Positions 35,868-46,059 are shown, numbered from the stretch's first letter. The stretch is 64,000 bases of DNA from CBDEVH01 sp965243565 (GCA_965243565.1 OZ251571.1:744001-808000); one strand, 5' to 3'. Notes: generated by a model not told the origin, from the sequence alone. Translations and numbers: made by a program.

Positions 35868-38390
35868 ATGTCAATTGATGATATTGTTGCAACATTACAG
35901 CATAACAATCACGATTTTTGTATAGTTGATAATTTTTCAACCGCTCATCAGTTAAAACAAAGATTTAATAACACCCAACAATTGCCGCCCATTGTGGTGC
36001 TGTCGCAATTACTAATTGCGTTCCAGCAGTTGGGCGATTCATCCATTAAACAGTGCTTGGCAGTTTCTGCTTTGGGTATTTTGGCATCAAATAAAAACCC
36101 TAAAAATCGCTTAATTTGGATAATCTATCAATACTTACAACAAGTTAGCAAGGTCTCAAACACAATTGTTTTGCAACAACGCGTGGCATTGGCAGAGCAA
36201 TTGGCAGATTTATTTATAGCGATTGATGAAAATAGTTTACAAGAATATAAAACATCCGATACCGCTCATTTTTCTAGTCCATTTAGTGATTGTAAAAATG
36301 ACTTTGAAGTAAACCTAGCCAATGCCTTATGGACTATACTAGCAGAAGAAGGCGAAGTTTTATGCAAACAAAAAGCATTGCAACAATTATCAAAAGCACT
36401 TAATGATAACAACATAGTTGCAGCAGTGGTTTATTCTGATTCTGCTTCGGTTATCGAAGAAGCGTTTTTTAAAAGCCTACAAGTAAAAACCATTACAATA
36501 TTAAAAAGCAATCTACCACAAGCGATTGATTCCACCGATTTATTTTACCAAGAAGGTAAGGGCGACACACTTACCAATACCGCCCAAAAATCGTTACAAG
36601 CAATTTATATCTTTTTAAACGACAAAAGCGAATACGATAAAATGGGGATTGTTGTTTATGACAGATTGTTGGCAAGACGTTTGCGAGCAATGGCTGAAAA
36701 TCAAGGTATTTTAATACAAGATACCATTGGTTGGCGAGCCGAGACATTGGCTTATGGTAGTGCTTTACTATTGTTTTTAAAAATGGCAATTGAGCCTTTT
36801 AGTGTCTCTAATATTACAATCTATCTACAGTCACCTTTTTTTGCAGGTGATATTGGGCTTGTTCGTGCTGAAAAGGAATGGCGGTATGACTTGGTCCACT
36901 CTGTTAATACTCCCACTGGTTATGATTTTTTGATTAACCAACAATGGAAAAGCCAAACACTAAATGAAAAATTTCGTTATTTTAATGATTGCAATCAGAA
37001 TAATTTCAACGATACGGCTACATTAAAACAATGGTTGGATTGGTTGTTTTTATCTTCTGCTCCGATGTTAAATGCTTGGCAAAATGATGGGTTGGCGCAA
37101 AAACTCAAACAAAAAATTTACAATGGTGTTAACGATATTAAAATAGCAATGACTGCTGTTGAATTTCATCACTATATGAAGCATTTTTTAGCTCACGAAA
37201 CCATTGTAGATAGAGAAATCGATAGCCCAATTGTTTTTGTTTCCCCAAATAATAAGCGAACTTTTCACACCTTAATGTTGCTGGGCTGTGTCGATGACAA
37301 TAATAATAACAATGCATCTCAATGGCTTTCAGAATCAGAGCGACAATCACTGGGCTTGCAATCGTGGGGCGATGCAAAAAAAGCAACACACGACTATCTA
37401 GCACATTGTTTTGCAAGCCATACAAGACTATGCTATATTTGGCTAGGACAAAATGCGGTGGGTGAAAATAACAGAGTCCATCCCTTATGGGCGGATTTTT
37501 CTGAAATAGCAAAAAATAACGGGCAGCATGTGACATTGCCCGATGATAACGATGACGCAATGGATGTGAAATCACCACCATCAGAAGCAACGAATAAAAC
37601 AAGAACCAAAGCAGAAGGTCGGGTTAATTATTTACCTGCTACATTGCCATTGTCATCCGCTACGGATTTAATGAAATGTCCGTATCGTTTTTATGTTAAT
37701 CAGTATTTAAATTTATCGTGTTTAGAAACAGGCAATGCGGCAACATTATCGCCCGCTATGCTTGGCAAAATAATGCATGTAATTTTAGAAAAATTCCTTA
37801 TCGAATCAAAAGCCATCTTTGATAAAGAACAGTTAAAAACACTTTGGCAAAAAATCGTGTCTGAAAAAATGGTGGGTAATCACCCCATTCTAAATTTATA
37901 CGCCACTTATTGGCGGGCAAACGGCGAACAGTTTATAGAATGGGAACACAAACGCCGCGAAGAAGGTAGCAGCACCCAAAAAACGGAATATCCCATTACT
38001 TTTACATGGCAGGCACGTCAATCACAAACCATTTTCAAAGCCCGATTAGACCGATTGGATTATAACGATAGCACGGGCAATACCATTATCGACTACAAAA
38101 GCAGTTTATCATTTACTCTAGAAGCACTAGAAAATGGTGAATTTCCACAATTATCACTTTATGACTTTTTTTTAGGTTTAGATAATGTCGTAAAAAACAA
38201 TGAAAAAATAGTAGTAATGCCGTTTAAAGATAAAATTGTAACCGTTGATAAATCAAGCACGCAGCGCGTGGTCGCACGGCTGCGACAAGTGCTCTATGCC
38301 ATTGAAGCAGGGCATGCTATGCCGGCAAATGGAATTAACGACAACTGTCGTCAATGTTCGGCGATTGGTATTTGCCGTAAGAAACAATGA
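35868..38390 (+). CDS. AddB-like PD-(D/E)XK nuclease with degenerate helicase N-terminus
   Basis: 840 residues. The C-terminal 230 residues hold a RecB/AddB-type nuclease: ARLDRLDYND and TIIDYKSS near 735-750 (Asp and Asp-x-Lys of the active site). Four Cys that would bind an iron-sulfur cluster as in AddB are present: one in MKCPYRFYVNQYL near 603 and three in NCRQCSAIGIC at the very end. The first 580 residues resemble the inactivated superfamily I helicase half of such proteins, with no Walker A motif. In relatives a partner UvrD/AddA-like helicase-nuclease is usually next door, but purF follows here. Probable role: double-strand break repair together with a partner encoded elsewhere. Confidence 0.8.
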   Translation: MSIDDIVATLQHNNHDFCIVDNFSTAHQLKQRFNNTQQLPPIVVLSQLLIAFQQLGDSSIKQCLAVSALGILASNKNPKNRLIWIIYQYLQQVSKVSNTIVLQQRVALAEQLADLFIAIDENSLQEYKTSDTAHFSSPFSDCKNDFEVNLANALWTILAEEGEVLCKQKALQQLSKALNDNNIVAAVVYSDSASVIEEAFFKSLQVKTITILKSNLPQAIDSTDLFYQEGKGDTLTNTAQKSLQAIYIFLNDKSEYDKMGIVVYDRLLARRLRAMAENQGILIQDTIGWRAETLAYGSALLLFLKMAIEPFSVSNITIYLQSPFFAGDIGLVRAEKEWRYDLVHSVNTPTGYDFLINQQWKSQTLNEKFRYFNDCNQNNFNDTATLKQWLDWLFLSSAPMLNAWQNDGLAQKLKQKIYNGVNDIKIAMTAVEFHHYMKHFLAHETIVDREIDSPIVFVSPNNKRTFHTLMLLGCVDDNNNNNASQWLSESERQSLGLQSWGDAKKATHDYLAHCFASHTRLCYIWLGQNAVGENNRVHPLWADFSEIAKNNGQHVTLPDDNDDAMDVKSPPSEATNKTRTKAEGRVNYLPATLPLSSATDLMKCPYRFYVNQYLNLSCLETGNAATLSPAMLGKIMHVILEKFLIESKAIFDKEQLKTLWQKIVSEKMVGNHPILNLYATYWRANGEQFIEWEHKRREEGSSTQKTEYPITFTWQARQSQTIFKARLDRLDYNDSTGNTIIDYKSSLSFTLEALENGEFPQLSLYDFFLGLDNVVKNNEKIVVMPFKDKIVTVDKSSTQRVVARLRQVLYAIEAGHAMPANGINDNCRQCSAIGICRKKQ

Positions 38391-38431
38391 CACTAAGTTA
38401 CATTGAGCATAGCGTCAAGTAAAATAGAGCT

Positions 38432-39937
38432 ATGTGCGGAATAATCGGTGTTATTGGTGGCAATGCAGCAAAGAAAATTAACTTTGGTCTATCCTTTTTG
38501 CAACACCGAGGGCAGGATGCCACTGGCATAGCCACATTGTTAGGCAATAAATTGCTTATAGACAAAGGCTTTGGCACTGCTGATGCAGTTTTTAATAATG
38601 AACGTTTGGATGCCTTAGTGGGTGATGCTGGTATAGGTCATGTACGTTATGCTACGTCGGGTAGGGCATCGGTATTGTCTGAAATCCAGCCATTTTATGT
38701 GAATCAACCATTTGGCATGGCATTGGCGCATAATGGTAATTTGGTTAATCAAACCGAATTGCGAAACTGGCTACAAAATAAAACACAACGCCACATTAAC
38801 AGCCATTCCGATTCTGATTTACTGATTAATATCTTTGCTCATTTTTTAAGTGAAATCTCCAATGGCAAGCCATTTGAAGTTAATATGCTTTTTGATGCAG
38901 TGGAAAAAGTACTAGAACAATGCAAAGGATCGATGTCAGTGGTCATATTGATTGCAGGTTACGGTTTACTTTCCTTTAGAGACCCCAACGGTATTCGCCC
39001 ATTGTTAATTGGTCACAATGAAAAAAAAGAATGGTTAATTGCTTCCGAAAGCGTTTCGTTTCGTGCATTATCAATAAATTCGTACCGCGATGTGGCACCG
39101 GGTGAGGCCATCTTTATTGATTTAAAAGGCAATAAACATCAACGATTATGTTCAAAAAAAACCACCAATCGTCCTTGTATTTTTGAATACATTTATATCG
39201 CTCGACCTGATTCTACTTTGGATGGCATTTCAGTTTATAAATCACGCATTAATATGGGTAAAAAATTGGCTCAAACCATTAAACGAGATTATGCCTATTT
39301 GCAAATAGACAGTATTATTCCTATCCCTGATTCTGGGCGAGTCGCCGCACTTGAAGTAGCACAACAACTATTATTGCCTTTTAGAGAAGGGCTGGTTAAA
39401 AACCGCATCTCACAAAGAACATTCATCACTTCAGGACAAGAGTTACGAAAACTATCCGTGAGAAAAAAACTAAGCGTTATCGAATCAGAATTTGCCAATA
39501 AAAACATAATGCTAGTAGATGATTCGATTGTTCGTGGTACTACTGCACAGCAATTGGTTATACTCGCACGGGAAGCGGGGGCTAAAAATGTCTATTTTGC
39601 GAGTGCCTCTCCTCCTGTACGTTTTCCTAATTTTTATGGAATCAATATTCCCACCCGCAATGAATTAATTGCAAGTGATAAGTCCATTAAAGAAATTGCA
39701 CTGTATTTGAACGCGGATGAAGTCATTTATTTGTCTTTAGAAGATTTAACTGCTGCAGTTGGCGAAGAGAACGAAGCGATAGAACATTTTGAGGTCTCTT
39801 GTTTTGACGGAAAATATCCTGTTGGTAATATCACCGAAGAATACCTGCAGCAGCTAGAACAAAATATAACATTGGAGCATTCAGATGATGCCGCCGTCAG
39901 TCAAAGAATCTTACCACTGCCTTTGCACAAACAATAA
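38432..39937 (+). CDS. purF: Amidophosphoribosyltransferase
   Basis: First committed step of purine synthesis. 501 residues. N-terminal Ntn-glutaminase with Cys2 (MCGIIGVIGG), FLQHRGQDATGIA near 23 and GHVRYATSG near 71; phosphoribosyl domain with IPIPDSGRVAALEVA near 295 and the PRPP loop MLVDDSIVRGTTAQQLV near 360-376. metZ follows after 2 bases, the usual purF-metZ pair. Confidence 0.96.
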   Translation: MCGIIGVIGGNAAKKINFGLSFLQHRGQDATGIATLLGNKLLIDKGFGTADAVFNNERLDALVGDAGIGHVRYATSGRASVLSEIQPFYVNQPFGMALAHNGNLVNQTELRNWLQNKTQRHINSHSDSDLLINIFAHFLSEISNGKPFEVNMLFDAVEKVLEQCKGSMSVVILIAGYGLLSFRDPNGIRPLLIGHNEKKEWLIASESVSFRALSINSYRDVAPGEAIFIDLKGNKHQRLCSKKTTNRPCIFEYIYIARPDSTLDGISVYKSRINMGKKLAQTIKRDYAYLQIDSIIPIPDSGRVAALEVAQQLLLPFREGLVKNRISQRTFITSGQELRKLSVRKKLSVIESEFANKNIMLVDDSIVRGTTAQQLVILAREAGAKNVYFASASPPVRFPNFYGINIPTRNELIASDKSIKEIALYLNADEVIYLSLEDLTAAVGEENEAIEHFEVSCFDGKYPVGNITEEYLQQLEQNITLEHSDDAAVSQRILPLPLHKQ

Positions 39938-39939
39938 CC

Positions 39940-41103
39940 ATGCTATTTACAAAAACACCCTCAACCGATTTACAAGAGAATTCAGAGCCTATTTTTTGCA
40001 ATTCTAGTTTTGTTTTTAATTCAGCAGAACAAGCCGCGAAAAATTTTAACGAAAATAATAGCAAAACATTTATTTATTCTCGTTTTAGTAACCCCAACAC
40101 ATCAATATTTGCCGATAGAGTGGCGGCGTTAGAAGGTGGACAATACGCATTAACAACTGCAAGCGGCATGTCCGCTATATTGTCTTTAATAATGGGAGTT
40201 TGCGAAGCAGGCGACAGAATACTATGTGCTGGCAATGTTTTTGGCTCTACCGTACAACTATTATCCAAGCAATTAATGAAATTTAATATTACGACAGATT
40301 TTATTTTTGAGAATAGTTCGGCGGCATGGCAAGCAAAACTCAATGAATACGACGATATCAAACTGGTTTTTCTCGAAACGCCTTCTAACCCAATGCAGAC
40401 GGTTATCGATATTGCTGCTATTGCGTCGATGGTGCATGAACGTAATATTATTTTGGCAGTTGATAATTGCTTTTGCCCGTATTTGCAAAAGCCTCTGGAA
40501 TTTGGGGCAGATATAGTCGTAGGTTCTGGCACCAAGTATATTGATGGACAAGGGCGAATGTTGTCAGGGTACATTGTGGGTAGTCGAGCCATTGTCGAAG
40601 ATAAGATTTTTCCATTTATTCGTTGTAGTGGTGTTGCCTTATCCCCCTTTAATGCGTGGATTATGCACAAAAGTATCGAGACTTTGCCGTTACGCATAGA
40701 AAAGCATTCACAATCAGCCCATGCTATTGCGCAATGGTTAGAAGGTTTAGATGGCGTATCTGCAGTGTATTACACAGGATTAAATTCACACCCCAATCAT
40801 CAACTGGCGATGAAACAACAATCATCGATGGGAGGTGGCGTTTTAACTTTCGTTATTAATGGCGATAAACAACAAGCTTTTCGTTTTATTGATAGTTTAA
40901 AACTCTTTACGATTACCGCTAATTTTGGCGATAATCGCTCATTGGTAACGCACCCTGCTACAACGACTCACTTGCGAGTGCCCGAAGACGACAGAAAAAA
41001 AATAGGGCTAAGCGATAGCGTTATCAGGCTATCCATTGGTTTAGAGCCAGTAGAATTACTACAACAAGACATTGAGCAATCCCTCAATACTGTATTTTTC
41101 TAA
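39940..41103 (+). CDS. metZ: O-succinylhomoserine sulfhydrylase
   Basis: PLP enzyme of the Cys/Met metabolism family that makes homocysteine directly from an activated homoserine and sulfide. 387 residues. YSRFSNPNTSIFADRVAALEG near 46-66, TASGMSAI near 72, ETPSNPM near 147, AVDNCFCPYLQKPLEFGAD near 172 and the PLP Lys in VVGSGTKYIDGQGRMLSGYI near 193-212. The activated substrate (succinyl or acetyl) is inferred from the purF-metZ context. The homocysteine made could accept methyl groups from the demethylation loci. Confidence 0.9.
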   Translation: MLFTKTPSTDLQENSEPIFCNSSFVFNSAEQAAKNFNENNSKTFIYSRFSNPNTSIFADRVAALEGGQYALTTASGMSAILSLIMGVCEAGDRILCAGNVFGSTVQLLSKQLMKFNITTDFIFENSSAAWQAKLNEYDDIKLVFLETPSNPMQTVIDIAAIASMVHERNIILAVDNCFCPYLQKPLEFGADIVVGSGTKYIDGQGRMLSGYIVGSRAIVEDKIFPFIRCSGVALSPFNAWIMHKSIETLPLRIEKHSQSAHAIAQWLEGLDGVSAVYYTGLNSHPNHQLAMKQQSSMGGGVLTFVINGDKQQAFRFIDSLKLFTITANFGDNRSLVTHPATTTHLRVPEDDRKKIGLSDSVIRLSIGLEPVELLQQDIEQSLNTVFF

Positions 41104-41173
41104 AAACTTTGCGGTTACTCTCGAAAAGGTTGTGTGTGGATTTATATTGGAAATGATGTAAGTGACAAAGGTT

Positions 41174-42547
41174 TTAAAAATACTTAAAGTCGACCAGTAG
41201 CATTTTTTCCATTTTACCAATGGCAGAGTTCTTAGTAATAAAACAAATGATTCGATCTTGGTCTTTTATAACCAAGTTGTTGTGAATAAACAAGGGTTTG
41301 TCGTCTCGAATAAAAATACCCAAAAACAAACCTTGAGGCCACTTGATTTCGCCTACTTCTTTGCCAATGAGTTTGGAGGATTTTTCATCACCTTGAATAG
41401 TGGCTTCAAACGCTTCGGCGTTGCCATGTCGCAATGAGTGAACCGAATTAATAGTGCCTAAGCGCACGTGCTCTAATACGGTGTTAACGGTAATTTGAGA
41501 GGGAGAAATAATAACGCCATAGTTGTCTTCAAGAATATCAACATAAGCATCATGATTGACAATGACCATGGTTCTTTTTGCACCTAAACGTCTGGCTAGC
41601 ATGGTAGATAAAAGGTTTTGAGCATCTTGTTTGGTCAATGCACAAAAAATATCGGTTTGTTCAATGCCCTCAGATTTTAATAAAAATTCGTCTGTTGGAA
41701 TACTTTTGAGTACCAAAGTTTTGTTTAAAACTTGTGCCATTTCGCTACAGCGTTGAACATTGGGTTCGATTACTTTAACGTTATGTTTTTGTTCGAGCGC
41801 TTTTGCTACTGCCAAGGCGATATCGGTACCACCGGCAATAATAATATTGTGATTTTGCTTTTGCTTGCCTACAAAACAAGCAATACTTTTGCTAAGATCT
41901 TCCGATTGTATAATAATATAAATCTCATCTTCAACATAAACATACGTTTGTGAATCGATTTGTTCGAGGTAATTGCCATCGCGATAAATAGCGACAATAT
42001 AAAAAGGAAAATCGGTAATTTCGTCATGTAGTTGTTTGACATTATAGGCAACGTGAGCGGCCTCAGATGTGATTTTTAAGCAAGTAAGTGTAACCCTACC
42101 ATTGGCAAAACGGTCAATAGACAAACACCCCGGATTATTAATAATATTACATATATTTTCGGCAATGACGTGTTCGGGGTTAAATGCATGCGTTATATCA
42201 AACCCTTCGGGCGACATTAGTCTTTCATCTAATAGCTTTTCGTGCGACACTCGGGCAATGGTTACGACCCCCGGTGATAAAAGTGAGCAGAGTTTGGAAG
42301 CCGCAAGATTGGTTTGGTTGGACTCGGTTAGGGAAATAACAATATCCATGTCATGAATTTCAACCGATTGTAATAACTCGGGATCGGTAGCATCGCCATG
42401 TTGTGCTTGTAAATCTTTTTGTGTATTTTGTAACTGAATAATACGTTCCATGCTTTTATCGAGAATCGTTACATTACAACGATTTTCAATTAAGCGAGTG
42501 GCTATTTCCTCACCTGTATCACCTGCTCCAATCACTAAAATATTCAT
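41174..42547 (-). CDS. trkA: Trk potassium uptake regulatory protein TrkA
   Basis: Peripheral, NAD-binding gate protein of the Trk potassium channel. 457 residues in two tandem TrkA-N/TrkA-C units: NILVIGAGDTGEEIATRLIE at 2-21, and the second nucleotide fold at about 233 (IIIAGGTDIALAVAKALE). In the second fold the Gly motif is altered, as in other TrkA. Its start lies 7 bases after the proA stop. Confidence 0.93.
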   Translation of the reverse strand: MNILVIGAGDTGEEIATRLIENRCNVTILDKSMERIIQLQNTQKDLQAQHGDATDPELLQSVEIHDMDIVISLTESNQTNLAASKLCSLLSPGVVTIARVSHEKLLDERLMSPEGFDITHAFNPEHVIAENICNIINNPGCLSIDRFANGRVTLTCLKITSEAAHVAYNVKQLHDEITDFPFYIVAIYRDGNYLEQIDSQTYVYVEDEIYIIIQSEDLSKSIACFVGKQKQNHNIIIAGGTDIALAVAKALEQKHNVKVIEPNVQRCSEMAQVLNKTLVLKSIPTDEFLLKSEGIEQTDIFCALTKQDAQNLLSTMLARRLGAKRTMVIVNHDAYVDILEDNYGVIISPSQITVNTVLEHVRLGTINSVHSLRHGNAEAFEATIQGDEKSSKLIGKEVGEIKWPQGLFLGIFIRDDKPLFIHNNLVIKDQDRIICFITKNSAIGKMEKMLLVDFKYF

Positions 42548-42554
42548 GATATGA

Positions 42555-44135
42555 TTATCGACATTCGCCGTTACCTAAAACAATGTATTTTTCTGTTGTC
42601 AAACCTTTTATCCCCACTGGTCCTCTGGCGTGTAAGCGGTTGGTAGAAATACCGATTTCACTACCTAGACCGTATTCTCCACCATCAGCAAAACCTGTTG
42701 ATGCATTCATAATGACAGAACTGGAATCGACCTCTCGCAAAAAACGCCAACTCTGTTGAGAGTTATTGGTAACAATGGCATCGGTGTGCCCTGATCCGAA
42801 TGTATTAATATGAGTTATCGCTTGACATAGTGAAGGCACTATTTTAACACTTATTATGGGTGATAAGTACTCGGTTTGCCAATCTTCGTCTGATGCGGTA
42901 TCTATGGTGATGGAATGTTTATTAAGCAATGCGCAAGTATCGGTGCACCCTCGTAGCATTACGCCTTTATTTTGTAAGACAGTGGCAAGACGGGGGAGAA
43001 TGGCATTGGCAATGTCGGTATGCACCAATAAACTCTCAGCCGCGTTGCACACGGCATACCGCCGAGTTTTAGAATTAACCACAATATCCAGTGCCATGTC
43101 TATATCGGCATCGGCATCGATATAGACATGGCAATTGCCATCTAGATGTTTTAAAACTGGAATTTTTGTTTCATTACAAACGCGTTCGATTAGTTGACGA
43201 CCACCACGTGGAATAATCATATCAAAAATATCATCTCTGCCAAGTAGATAGCTGACGATGTCGCGATTGTAATTGTCTAAAACATAAACCATATCACTAG
43301 CATTATGCTCTTTAAGTGCTTGCTGTAGGCTGGCATAAATAGCAGAATTAGAATACTTTGCCTCACTACCACCGCGTAAAAATATTGCATTGCCTGATTT
43401 AATTGCCAAACTAGCAGCATCGGCAGTAACATTAGGGCGCGATTCATAAATCATTAACAACACGCCCAAAGGAATGCGCATTTTTCCTACACGAATGCCA
43501 CTGGGCATTGTTTGTAAGTGATTAATCTCACCAATAGGGTCGGGCAAATCAATAATTTGATTTATTGCAACAATCGTGCTGTCGATTTGGGCGTTTTGAA
43601 AAGTCAATCTTTCGCGCAATGAATCGGAAACATCAGCAGAATTATCTATATCTTTTTGATTCGCGGTGCAGATTTCGGCACGATTAGTATTTAAATTATG
43701 AGCAAAACTTGCAAGAATTTTATTTTTGGATTGGGTATTGATACTAATTAAATTTTTAGAATAATTTTTTGTTCTTTCTAAAATATTTTCAATGTTGCCA
43801 CGCTCCACAAGAAAGGTATTAATTTGTTCCTCAGTGTTGTATGCTTTGATTCTGCTGTATGCCTTATCTTTTAGTCTTAAATACCTATCTTTAACCAGGA
43901 ATGTGAGGTGGCTAGTAATTGTTTCTTTTGTTAAGAAATCCTCTAATCCTGCCTCTACGAAATCCGCCCTAGATTCTTCATCATTTTCAAGTTCGGTAAC
44001 TATACTATCTAAGTCATCCTCTAAATCGCCTAAGTAATCAACCAACAAACCTCTAAAGGTTATAAAGTCTGTGGATTTTTTATTTGCCTCTGTAGGCATT
44101 TTATTTTTTATGCTTTGAAATTCGTCAGTGCTCAC
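42555..44135 (-). CDS. proA: Glutamate-5-semialdehyde dehydrogenase with an N-terminal extension of unknown origin
   Basis: Second proline enzyme, reducing glutamyl phosphate. The core (about the last 412 residues) is standard: GVLLMIYESRPNVTADAASL, NAIFLRGGSEAKYSN, MIIPRGGRQL, catalytic Cys in RYAVCNAAESLLVH, and GLGSEIGISTNRLHARGP. Before it are about 112 extra residues, acidic and helical (LVDYLGDLEDDLDSIVTEL, DFVEAGLEDFLTKE), with no Met after the first few positions, so they are probably translated. The start is uncertain: GTG at 44135 has an AGAGAG site 7 bases upstream, just past the holA stop; ATG at 44177 would overlap holA by 38 bases; ATG at 44099 is also possible. I do not recognise the extension. 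Confidence 0.88.
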   Translation of the reverse strand: MSTDEFQSIKNKMPTEANKKSTDFITFRGLLVDYLGDLEDDLDSIVTELENDEESRADFVEAGLEDFLTKETITSHLTFLVKDRYLRLKDKAYSRIKAYNTEEQINTFLVERGNIENILERTKNYSKNLISINTQSKNKILASFAHNLNTNRAEICTANQKDIDNSADVSDSLRERLTFQNAQIDSTIVAINQIIDLPDPIGEINHLQTMPSGIRVGKMRIPLGVLLMIYESRPNVTADAASLAIKSGNAIFLRGGSEAKYSNSAIYASLQQALKEHNASDMVYVLDNYNRDIVSYLLGRDDIFDMIIPRGGRQLIERVCNETKIPVLKHLDGNCHVYIDADADIDMALDIVVNSKTRRYAVCNAAESLLVHTDIANAILPRLATVLQNKGVMLRGCTDTCALLNKHSITIDTASDEDWQTEYLSPIISVKIVPSLCQAITHINTFGSGHTDAIVTNNSQQSWRFLREVDSSSVIMNASTGFADGGEYGLGSEIGISTNRLHARGPVGIKGLTTEKYIVLGNGECR

Positions 44136-44139
44136 ACAT

Positions 44140-45177
44140 TTACTCTCTAAACATTGGATGTCGTATCTTATCACCATTACCCAGTATCACCAAGGTGGTG
44201 ACCAGCTGCGTCATTAATGTGATGGTGGTACTGACGGCAACGCCCTTACAAACGCGGTCGGTAAAGGCTGCATGGCGTAGTAATTTTATTAAGTCATTTT
44301 CTGAAAAATGAGAAACTCGATTCTGTAAATTTCTTAAATTGGCCCCCCACATATTTGGTGTTTCACCTGTTTTTAAACTCAACAAATTAATAATAATATG
44401 GTTAATCCCCCACATAATAATAGGCTCTGCCGTTCCGGTTGTGTTTAAAATACGCAAAACATAAAGGCTACGAGGCAAATCACCTATGACAATGGCATTG
44501 ATTAAATCATAGACATCATAAAGCGCACCATCCGCTAGTGTTTTGCGCATAGTATTAATATCGACTTCTTCTTGTACATCATTAAAATCGAGTTTTTGAA
44601 TCGACTGCTTGGCAGCCAATAAATTACCTTCAGACTGTATACATAGCCAGTGTATGGCATCATCGGACATTTTAATATTAAATTGCTTTGCCCAACGGTT
44701 TATCCATATTTTGGACTGCTTTGCCGATAGTTGAGCGGCATTAATACCCACTGAATTTTCTAGTAATTTTTTAAACCATGCGGTTTTTTTGGATTTATCA
44801 TCCCACTCTTGAATATTAATAAGCAGTGTATCAGGGGATTCGGTATTTTCTATTTGATCGAGTAAACTAGCCAACGCCTTTTGCGTACTTTTATTAGAAC
44901 CAGTGCCTGTACTATCCGTGCCCAATGATTTTTCTATAATAATTTCGATGCACTTACTATCGTTATTGGCAAATAACCCATCACTACTAATTGGCTGAAA
45001 GTTAGCAGCGTATAGTTCTTTCCAATAATGGCGTTCGATATTATCCTTGCTAAAACAACTGTAAATAAAAGCCCTTGCTTCTTCTGCTAGTTGTATCTCA
45101 TTGCCATAGAGTAAGCAGCAGGGCGGTAACTGCTGTGTTTTTTGCACAAACTCCAGTGGTGTGTAAGTGGTTGGCAT
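44140..45177 (-). CDS. holA: DNA polymerase III subunit delta
   Basis: Clamp-loader wrench subunit that opens the beta clamp. 345 residues. N-terminal PPCCLLYGNEIQLAEEARAFI near 18-38, LINIQEWDDKSKKTAWFKKL near 119 and the C-terminal collar region LLSLKTGETPNMWGANLRNLQ. Eleven bases after lptE, its usual neighbour. Confidence 0.9.
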   Translation of the reverse strand: MPTTYTPLEFVQKTQQLPPCCLLYGNEIQLAEEARAFIYSCFSKDNIERHYWKELYAANFQPISSDGLFANNDSKCIEIIIEKSLGTDSTGTGSNKSTQKALASLLDQIENTESPDTLLINIQEWDDKSKKTAWFKKLLENSVGINAAQLSAKQSKIWINRWAKQFNIKMSDDAIHWLCIQSEGNLLAAKQSIQKLDFNDVQEEVDINTMRKTLADGALYDVYDLINAIVIGDLPRSLYVLRILNTTGTAEPIIMWGINHIIINLLSLKTGETPNMWGANLRNLQNRVSHFSENDLIKLLRHAAFTDRVCKGVAVSTTITLMTQLVTTLVILGNGDKIRHPMFRE

Positions 45178-45187
45178 TATTAATAAG

Positions 45188-45646
45188 TCAGGAATTAAAG
45201 CGAATTTCGTAAATTACTTTTTTAATAGCGGCTTTTCTAAGATTGTCTAAAGTTTTTTCTCTTTGTATCTCATTCGCATGAAACCTACCTTCGTCATGAT
45301 CTAGAATGCGATAACGAGAAACCTTTTGTTCTTCTTGTTCGCCAATTTTATAAACGAGAGTATAGCTGATTTTATAAGTTGAAACCGTGCCATCTGAATT
45401 AAGCGAATTAATTTCAATTTTGTGGGTTTCATTTAAAACCACTTCGAGAGCGTCATCATTGATGTTAATGTTACTTTTTTTCAGTAATGTCGCCGTACTT
45501 CGCCGCAATGGAAGTTGTGAGGCAACAAGATTAACCTTATGAAAATTGTTCTGTTCGTCCTCTAATACATTGGAAGCATCATCGTTATTTGAAGCGCAAG
45601 CATTGATTAATATAAAACTGAATAATATAAATAATTTTTTAAGCAT
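45188..45646 (-). CDS. lptE: LPS-assembly lipoprotein LptE
   Basis: Outer-membrane lipoprotein plug of the LptD translocon. About 152 residues from ATG 45646 (a TTG nine bases earlier is less likely). Signal peptide MLKKLFILFSFILINAC with a lipobox Cys at 17, then the LptE-like run RYRILDHDEGRFHANEIQREKT. The family is weakly conserved; the call rests on the lipobox, size and placement just before holA. leuS, usually upstream, is absent. Confidence 0.8.
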   Translation of the reverse strand: MLKKLFILFSFILINACASNNDDASNVLEDEQNNFHKVNLVASQLPLRRSTATLLKKSNININDDALEVVLNETHKIEINSLNSDGTVSTYKISYTLVYKIGEQEEQKVSRYRILDHDEGRFHANEIQREKTLDNLRKAAIKKVIYEIRFNS

Positions 45647-45674
45647 GGTAATCAATAATCAATTAAGCGAATTT

Positions 45675-46028
45675 TCAATCTGACCATACGGCGTATTCAT
45701 TGCCATTGGGATCGTAAAAATGAAACCGTCTCCCACCCGGAAAAGGAAAAATAGCCTGTACGATTTTGCCATTGGCTTGGGTGATTTTATCTCGCGTTGT
45801 TTCAAGTTGTTCACTATAAAAAACGGTTAAGGCACTACCATTGGCAGTTGTACTGCATAAGTCAGACAAATAAAACCCACCATCAATACCAGCCCCATAA
45901 AAAGCGATATACGACTCACTATAATCGGTAAATTTCCAGTTAAATACGGTCGAAAAAAATTGTTTAGTCGCAGCAAAATCTTTGGCAGGTAGTTCGATGT
46001 AATCAATTTTTTCGTGTCGGTCAGTCAT
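45675..46028 (-). CDS. VOC (glyoxalase/bleomycin resistance) superfamily protein
   Basis: 117-residue single-module VOC protein: IDYIELPAKDFAATKQFFSTVFNWKF at the start and GGRRFHFYDPNGNEYAVWSD at the end are the paired beta-alpha-beta ends of the fold. Metal ligands His/Glu are plausible. Substrate unknown; too general to name. Confidence 0.85.
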   Translation of the reverse strand: MTDRHEKIDYIELPAKDFAATKQFFSTVFNWKFTDYSESYIAFYGAGIDGGFYLSDLCSTTANGSALTVFYSEQLETTRDKITQANGKIVQAIFPFPGGRRFHFYDPNGNEYAVWSD

Positions 46029-46059
46029 ATTGTTATTATTAGTAAAAGTATAAGCCGTA

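Noticed and set aside
40074..40697. 207-residue minus-strand frame inside metZ
   Set aside because: Antisense shadow of a well-conserved gene, with no family features, ribosome site or typical composition.
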